Assembly: GCA_030537915.1 (NCBI GenBank)
Contig: JAUNUZ010000058.1
Span: forward strand, 1 to 9,648
Direction of reading: 5' to 3'
Length of the DNA stretch: 9,648 bases
Origin: Micrococcales bacterium
GTDB taxonomy: Bacteria; Actinomycetota; Actinomycetes; Actinomycetales; Dermatophilaceae
The notes below the pieces were generated by a model that did no database searches, had not been told where the DNA came from, and saw only the letters and a list, made by a program, of their open reading frames with translations. Of this stretch, positions 4,898 to 9,648 are shown piece after piece. Each line of letters begins with the position of its first letter. The stretch's first letter is position 1. The position numbers and the translations under genes were made by a program.

Positions 4898-7800
4898 GTG
4901 AGCTCGTCAGCACGACGATCTGGATCGGCCCGGGAGAACCACCTCACGCCCGATAGGACGACGGGCACCGCCGGGTCTGGCGCTGAGCAGTCCCAAGACG
5001 CCAAGACCGGCCCCGACGCGAGCGGCGTCTCCCCCCGGGAGGTATTGGCCCGCTTCTCCCCCGCGACTCGGGTCTGGTTCGCGGGAGCGTTCGCGGCGCC
5101 GACGCCCGCACAGGCCCAGGCCTGGGCTGCGATCAGTTCCGGCCAGAACACCCTTGTCGTCGCGCCGACCGGTTCCGGCAAGACCCTGTCGGCCTTCCTC
5201 TGGTCCTTGGACCGGCTCCACCTCGAGCGACGCGCGGAGGACGAGGCGACGCCGGCTGTGCGGGATCGCAGGGGCCGAGTCGTCCGGCGGGACCGCTGCC
5301 GGGTCCTCTACATCTCCCCCCTCAAGGCGCTCGCCGTCGACGTCGAGCGCAACCTGCGATCGCCGCTCGTCGGCATCGAGCAGGCGGCTGCTCGCATGGG
5401 TCAGACGGTGCCCAAGATCAGCGTGGCTACCCGCTCGGGTGACACGCCACCCGTGGAGCGTCGCGCCTTCGCCGCCCACCCGGCAGACATCCTCATCACG
5501 ACACCGGAGTCCCTCTTCCTCCTGCTCACCTCCGCCGCTCGGGAGTCGCTTCGGGGCGTCGAGACGGTCATCGTCGACGAGATCCACGCCGTCGCGGGGA
5601 CGAAGCGCGGCGCACATCTGGCCGTGAGCCTCGCCCGCCTCGACGAACTCCTGCCCCGGCCCGCACAGCGCATCGGCCTGTCCGCCACCGTGCGGCCGGT
5701 CGACGTGGTCGCGGGTTTCCTCGCGGGCGGTCGGGCCGTCCAGATCGTGCAACCGGATGCGAACAAGGCCTGGGACCTGCAGGTGCACGTCCCAGTGCCC
5801 GACCTGGGCGAATTGGGCGGCGGCGGTCTCGCGGCGGGCAGCCCCGGCGATTCCTCGCCCGGCGGGGCCGAGTGGTCCCCGACGACCGAATCCGACCCGA
5901 CCCGCCGCGCCTCCATCTGGCCGCATGTGGAGGAGCGGATCGTCGACCTGATCGCCGCGCATCGCTCGACCCTGGTCTTCGTCAACTCCCGCCGGCTTGC
6001 GGAGAGGTTGACCGCGCGCCTCAACGAGCTCTGGCAGGAACGGCTCGATGCCCAGGCCGCCCGCGATGCCGACCTCGACCGTCCGGAGCCGACGAGCCCG
6101 GATGAAGACGAAGAGTGGTGGGAAGAAGGCGTATTCAGCAACAGCACAGGCGACACCCAAGGCGAAGGCGATGGCGGCGGTGGCGCCGGCGATGGCGCTG
6201 ATGACTCGCGCCCACCGCTTCGCGCATCGGCTCTACCGGCGCAGATCCTGGCCTCGGGGGTGTCGCGTGGCGCGCCACCCGTCCTGGCCCGGGCGCATCA
6301 CGGGTCGGTGAGCAAGGAGGCGCGCGCCGTCATAGAGGAGGACCTGAAGTCGGGACGGCTCCCGGCGGTCGTAGCCACGAGCAGCCTGGAGCTGGGTATC
6401 GACATGGGCGCCGTCGACCTCGTCGTGCAGGTCGAGTCGCCTCCCAGCGTCGCGGGCGCTCTCCAACGCGTCGGACGCGCAGGGCACCAGGTGGGCGCGA
6501 TCTCGCGCGGCATCTTCTTTCCCAAGTTCCGCGGCGATCTCGTACAGACGTCGGTCGTCGTCGAGCGGATGCGGGCCGGCGCCATCGAAGCGATCCATCC
6601 GCCCCGCAACCCGCTTGACGTCCTGGCCCAACAGGTCGTGGCGATGTGTGCCGTCGACGACTGGCGGGTGGAGGACCTGTTGCGCGTCATGCGGTCGGCG
6701 TGGCCCTATGCCGGCCTGACCCGGACGGTGCTGGACTCCGTGCTCGACATGCTCGCGGGCCGGTACCCCAGCGAGGAGTTCGCCGAGCTGCGTCCGCGGA
6801 TCGTATGGGACCGGGTCACTGACATCGTCTCGGGCCGGCCCGGCGCTCTGCGGCTGGCCGTGACCAGCGGCGGGACCATTCCCGACCGCGGCCTCTTCGG
6901 CGTCTTCCTCGCCGGCGGCGGCGGTCCGGGGCGCCGTGTCGGCGAGCTCGACGAGGAGATGGTCTACGAGTCACGCGTCGGCGACGTCTTCACCCTGGGC
7001 ACGTCCTCGTGGCGCATCGAGGACATCACTCACGATCAAGTGCTCGTCACCCCGGCGCCGGGCGCCCCCGGCCGGCTGCCGTTCTGGAAGGGTGACACGC
7101 TCGGCCGCGGCAGCGAGCTGGGGGCTGCAGTCGGCCGCTTCACCGGAGAACTAAGCTCCCTCACCGAGCCACAGGCCAGGAAGCGGCTGACGGCTGCCGG
7201 CCTGGACGAATGGGCCGCCGACAACCTGCTTGGCTATCTCACCGAGCAGCGCGAGGCGACTGGGCGTGTGCCCGACGACACGCACCTCATCCTCGAGCGT
7301 TTCCGCGACGAGCTCGGCGACTGGCGCATCGTGCTCCACTCCCCCTACGGCGCCCAGGTGCACGCCCCGTGGGCCCTGTGCATCGCGGCACGAATGCAGG
7401 AACGGTTCGGCCTCGATGTGCAGGCGATGCACGGTGACGACGGGATCGTGCTGCGCCTGCCCGACGTGGACTTCGATGACGACCCGGGTCGCGACTGGGC
7501 GGCCGACGTAGCCGACGCGCTGCTGCCGGCATCGCACGAGGTGACCGAGCTGGTGACCTCGCAGGTCGCAGGATCGGCCCTGTTTGCCGCACGCTTCCGC
7601 GAATGTGCGGCGAGGTCTCTCCTGCTCCCCCGACGCCAGCCCGGCCGGCGGCAGGCCCTGTGGCAACAGCGTCAGCGCGCCATGCAACTGCTCTCGGTGG
7701 CCTCGAAATATCCCACGTTCCCCGTGGTCCTCGAGGCCGTCCGAGAGTGCGTGCAGGACGTCTACGACGTGCCCGGCCTCGCAGACCTGCTCGCCCGCAT

Positions 7801-9648
7801 CGAGCAGGGCGCTATCGGCGTCACCCACCTGCAGACCGAGAACGCATCGCCGTTCGCCCGCAGCTTGATGTTCGGCTATGTCGCGCAGTTCCTCTATGAA
7901 GGTGATTCGCCGTTGGCCGAGCGTCGGGCCGCGGCCCTCTCGCTCGACAAGGGGCTGCTCGCCGAGCTGCTCGGCACCGACAGTTCGCTAGTGCGAGATC
8001 TGCTCGATCCGCAAGCCGTGCTCGAGATCGAGGCCGATCTGCAGAGCTTGAGCCCGGAGCGCCGCTGTCGGCACGCCGAGGACGTCTGTGACCTGCTGCG
8101 TCGACTCGGACCCCTGAGCGCGCAGGAAGTGGCCGACCGCACCCGCGGCGAGGTCGTGGACAGGGTCCCCGATTGGCTAGCACAGCTGGGGTCCGCGCGC
8201 CGGATCATCTGCGTCCGCATAAGCGGCACCGAACACTGGGCCTCTATCGAGGACTCCGGACGCCTGCGGGACGCCCTCGGCGCAGCGCTGCCGGTCGGCA
8301 TCCCGGAGGTCTTCCTCGAATCCGGTCCGGACCCGCTGCGTGACCTCGTCGCCCGCCATGCGGCCACGCGCGGGCCGTTCACGATTACGCAGGTCGCCGC
8401 GCGCTTCGGGCTGGGCGAGGCGGTGGCCCGTACCGCGCTCGCGGCCCTCGTGGCCGCCGGGAGACTCGCCGAGGGCCCCTTGCGCCCGCTAGAGCTGCGG
8501 GCCGAGGGAGACACCGGGCATGATTACTGCGATGCCGAGGTCCTGCGTCGACTCAAGCGCCGATCCCTCGCGGCTCTGCGAGCCGAGCTCGAACCGATCG
8601 CACCCGAGGCGCTCGCTCGCTTCCTACCCGCGTGGCAGGGTATCCCGGGTCAGCTCCGCGGCGTCGACGGCGTCTTCGAGGCGATCGAGCAGCTTGCCGG
8701 AGTACGCCTTCCGGCTAGCGCCCTCGAATCGCTCATCCTGCCCCAGCGGGTGCGCGACTACGCCCCGCATTTGCTCGACGAGCTGTTCGCCACCGGGGAC
8801 GTGTGCTGGCAAGGGCACGGCCTGATCCCCGGCGCAGACCTGTGGGTCTCGCTGCATCCGACCGCGACCGCTCATCTGACCATGAGCCCCCCCTCGTCGC
8901 AGTCCGCGCTCGGTGAGTCGCACCAGATGCTGCTCGACACCCTCGGCTCAGGGGGCGGATACTTCGCAACGAGCCTTGCGCAGCGCCTCCTCGAGCACGG
9001 GATCGCGGTCGACGTGGGTCCGCTGCTGTGGGACCTGGTGGCTGCCGGGCTCGTCACCGGTGACGGCTTCGCCGCCGTGCGATCCCTGCTCAGCTCCGCC
9101 GGAGCGCACCGCTCCCGTCGGCCCGCCCCGCGGGGGCGACGCCTGGGCGGAAGGCTCGGGATGAGCCGGAGCGGCGCTGGGCTGGGCGCGCTCGGATCGC
9201 TCGCCTCGGCGAGCGCCGGCTCAGCCGCCCTAACACACGAGCCCCCCGGCGTTGCGGCCACCGGCGGTGTTGCCAGGGCTCACGGCTTCGGCGATGTTCG
9301 CTCACGCGGCGCGGACGCGATGGGACGAGCGGCTCCGATGCCGGGGCGGTGGAGCCTCCTGCCGACGCCGGTCGAGGATCCCACGACGCGCGCGGTGGCC
9401 GCTGCGGAGATGCTGCTCGGTCGCCACGGGGTCGTGACCAGAGGGGCTGCCGTCAGCGAGGAGGTCCCCGGCGGTTTCGCTGCCGTCTACCGGGTGTTGA
9501 CCAGCGCCGAAGATACCGGCCGTGTGCGTCGCGGCTACCTCGTCGAGGGTTTGGGGGCCGCACAGTTCGCCGCACCGGCGGCTATCGACGCGCTGCGCTC
9601 GACGCGGTCGACGGTCGACGGCGGCGACGCCCACGTCGATGTGGATCT
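4898..9648 (+). CDS. lhr: Lhr-type superfamily-2 DNA helicase (ATP-dependent), C-terminal end outside the window
   Basis: Lhr is a large 3'-5' helicase that moves along single-stranded DNA using ATP and unwinds DNA and RNA:DNA duplexes; in mycobacteria it is induced by DNA damage. The frame is open from the GTG at 4898 to the last base, so at least 1583 codons. After a polar tail of about 45 residues come Walker A APTGSGKT (89-96), motif Ia YISPLKAL (138-145), DEIH (227-230), SAT (262-264), motif IV TLVFVNSRR (358-366), HHGSVSKEAR (467-476), motif V VATSSLELGID (492-502) and motif VI QRVGRAGHQ (523-531), then the Lhr winged-helix and long C-terminal regions. Two low-complexity stretches stand out: an acidic Asp/Glu/Gly-rich insert at about 390-440, and a basic then Ala/Gly/Ser-rich linker at about 1402-1460. 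After that the conserved domain resumes (RWSLLPTPVEDPTTRAVAAAEMLLGRHGVVTRGA). The gene is divergent from DUF3046. Confidence 0.97.
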   Translation, partial: MSSSARRSGSARENHLTPDRTTGTAGSGAEQSQDAKTGPDASGVSPREVLARFSPATRVWFAGAFAAPTPAQAQAWAAISSGQNTLVVAPTGSGKTLSAFLWSLDRLHLERRAEDEATPAVRDRRGRVVRRDRCRVLYISPLKALAVDVERNLRSPLVGIEQAAARMGQTVPKISVATRSGDTPPVERRAFAAHPADILITTPESLFLLLTSAARESLRGVETVIVDEIHAVAGTKRGAHLAVSLARLDELLPRPAQRIGLSATVRPVDVVAGFLAGGRAVQIVQPDANKAWDLQVHVPVPDLGELGGGGLAAGSPGDSSPGGAEWSPTTESDPTRRASIWPHVEERIVDLIAAHRSTLVFVNSRRLAERLTARLNELWQERLDAQAARDADLDRPEPTSPDEDEEWWEEGVFSNSTGDTQGEGDGGGGAGDGADDSRPPLRASALPAQILASGVSRGAPPVLARAHHGSVSKEARAVIEEDLKSGRLPAVVATSSLELGIDMGAVDLVVQVESPPSVAGALQRVGRAGHQVGAISRGIFFPKFRGDLVQTSVVVERMRAGAIEAIHPPRNPLDVLAQQVVAMCAVDDWRVEDLLRVMRSAWPYAGLTRTVLDSVLDMLAGRYPSEEFAELRPRIVWDRVTDIVSGRPGALRLAVTSGGTIPDRGLFGVFLAGGGGPGRRVGELDEEMVYESRVGDVFTLGTSSWRIEDITHDQVLVTPAPGAPGRLPFWKGDTLGRGSELGAAVGRFTGELSSLTEPQARKRLTAAGLDEWAADNLLGYLTEQREATGRVPDDTHLILERFRDELGDWRIVLHSPYGAQVHAPWALCIAARMQERFGLDVQAMHGDDGIVLRLPDVDFDDDPGRDWAADVADALLPASHEVTELVTSQVAGSALFAARFRECAARSLLLPRRQPGRRQALWQQRQRAMQLLSVASKYPTFPVVLEAVRECVQDVYDVPGLADLLARIEQGAIGVTHLQTENASPFARSLMFGYVAQFLYEGDSPLAERRAAALSLDKGLLAELLGTDSSLVRDLLDPQAVLEIEADLQSLSPERRCRHAEDVCDLLRRLGPLSAQEVADRTRGEVVDRVPDWLAQLGSARRIICVRISGTEHWASIEDSGRLRDALGAALPVGIPEVFLESGPDPLRDLVARHAATRGPFTITQVAARFGLGEAVARTALAALVAAGRLAEGPLRPLELRAEGDTGHDYCDAEVLRRLKRRSLAALRAELEPIAPEALARFLPAWQGIPGQLRGVDGVFEAIEQLAGVRLPASALESLILPQRVRDYAPHLLDELFATGDVCWQGHGLIPGADLWVSLHPTATAHLTMSPPSSQSALGESHQMLLDTLGSGGGYFATSLAQRLLEHGIAVDVGPLLWDLVAAGLVTGDGFAAVRSLLSSAGAHRSRRPAPRGRRLGGRLGMSRSGAGLGALGSLASASAGSAALTHEPPGVAATGGVARAHGFGDVRSRGADAMGRAAPMPGRWSLLPTPVEDPTTRAVAAAEMLLGRHGVVTRGAAVSEEVPGGFAAVYRVLTSAEDTGRVRRGYLVEGLGAAQFAAPAAIDALRSTRSTVDGGDAHVDVD

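Noticed and set aside
4907..6160. A 417-codon open frame on the minus strand opposite the 5' part of lhr
   Set aside because: It overlaps the helicase motor, which has all its motifs in the plus frame. The antisense product is Arg/Gly/Asp-rich with no recognisable domain.
7151..7828. A 225-codon minus-strand frame inside lhr
   Set aside because: It is antisense to a continuous Lhr frame and shows no domain or ribosome binding site of its own; it is a codon-bias shadow.
1..9648. CRISPR array, transposon ends, tRNA or phage genes, looked for across the window
   Set aside because: No regularly spaced repeats, transposase, terminal inverted repeats with target duplication, tRNA-like cloverleaf or phage protein was seen.

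Overview
The window is chromosomal DNA from a high-GC Gram-positive bacterium (Actinomycetota). The evidence is uniformly GC-rich codon use, an actinobacterial-type RecA and RecX pair, a DUF3046 protein, a long Lhr helicase, and actinobacterial regulatory motifs (a GAAC-N4-GTTC LexA box and a TTGTCGGTG-N8-TAnnnT damage promoter). The genus cannot be fixed from sequence alone. I see no insertion sequence, prophage, CRISPR array, tRNA or rRNA. The window reads as ordinary core genome with a DNA-repair theme.

Layout from left to right. (1) Bases 1-1133 (+) are the 3' part of a glycoside hydrolase family 15 (glucoamylase/trehalase-type) gene whose start lies before the window. (2) Bases 1134-1291 are a convergent gap holding a hairpin that may terminate both sides. 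(3) recX (1292-2008, -) and recA (2081-3157, -) form a two-gene damage-response unit transcribed leftward. (4) Bases 3158-3475 are the recA control region: a perfect LexA palindrome and, closer to the gene, a perfect match to the RecA-independent (PafBC-type) promoter. Its right edge holds a candidate DosR-like box in front of the next gene. (5) A tandem universal stress protein gene (3476-4444, +) follows. (6) A 13-bp perfect inverted repeat separates it from a convergent small DUF3046 gene (4537-4773, -). (7) Bases 4774-4897 are a divergent promoter region with a near-match to the same PafBC-type motif, and (8) a very long lhr helicase gene (4898 to the end of the window, +) runs off the right edge.

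How they fit together: RecA is the recombinase and SOS co-protease, RecX modulates RecA filaments, and Lhr is a superfamily-2 3'-5' helicase of nucleic-acid repair. DUF3046 is a small protein of unknown function that is often found beside recA-recX in actinobacteria. The main regulatory observation is that recA and lhr appear to carry the same damage-promoter motif about 1.6 kb apart. This suggests a local cluster induced both by LexA/SOS and by the LexA-independent PafBC route. No wholly new system is evident; the interesting material is in the control regions and in the DUF3046/Lhr linkage.
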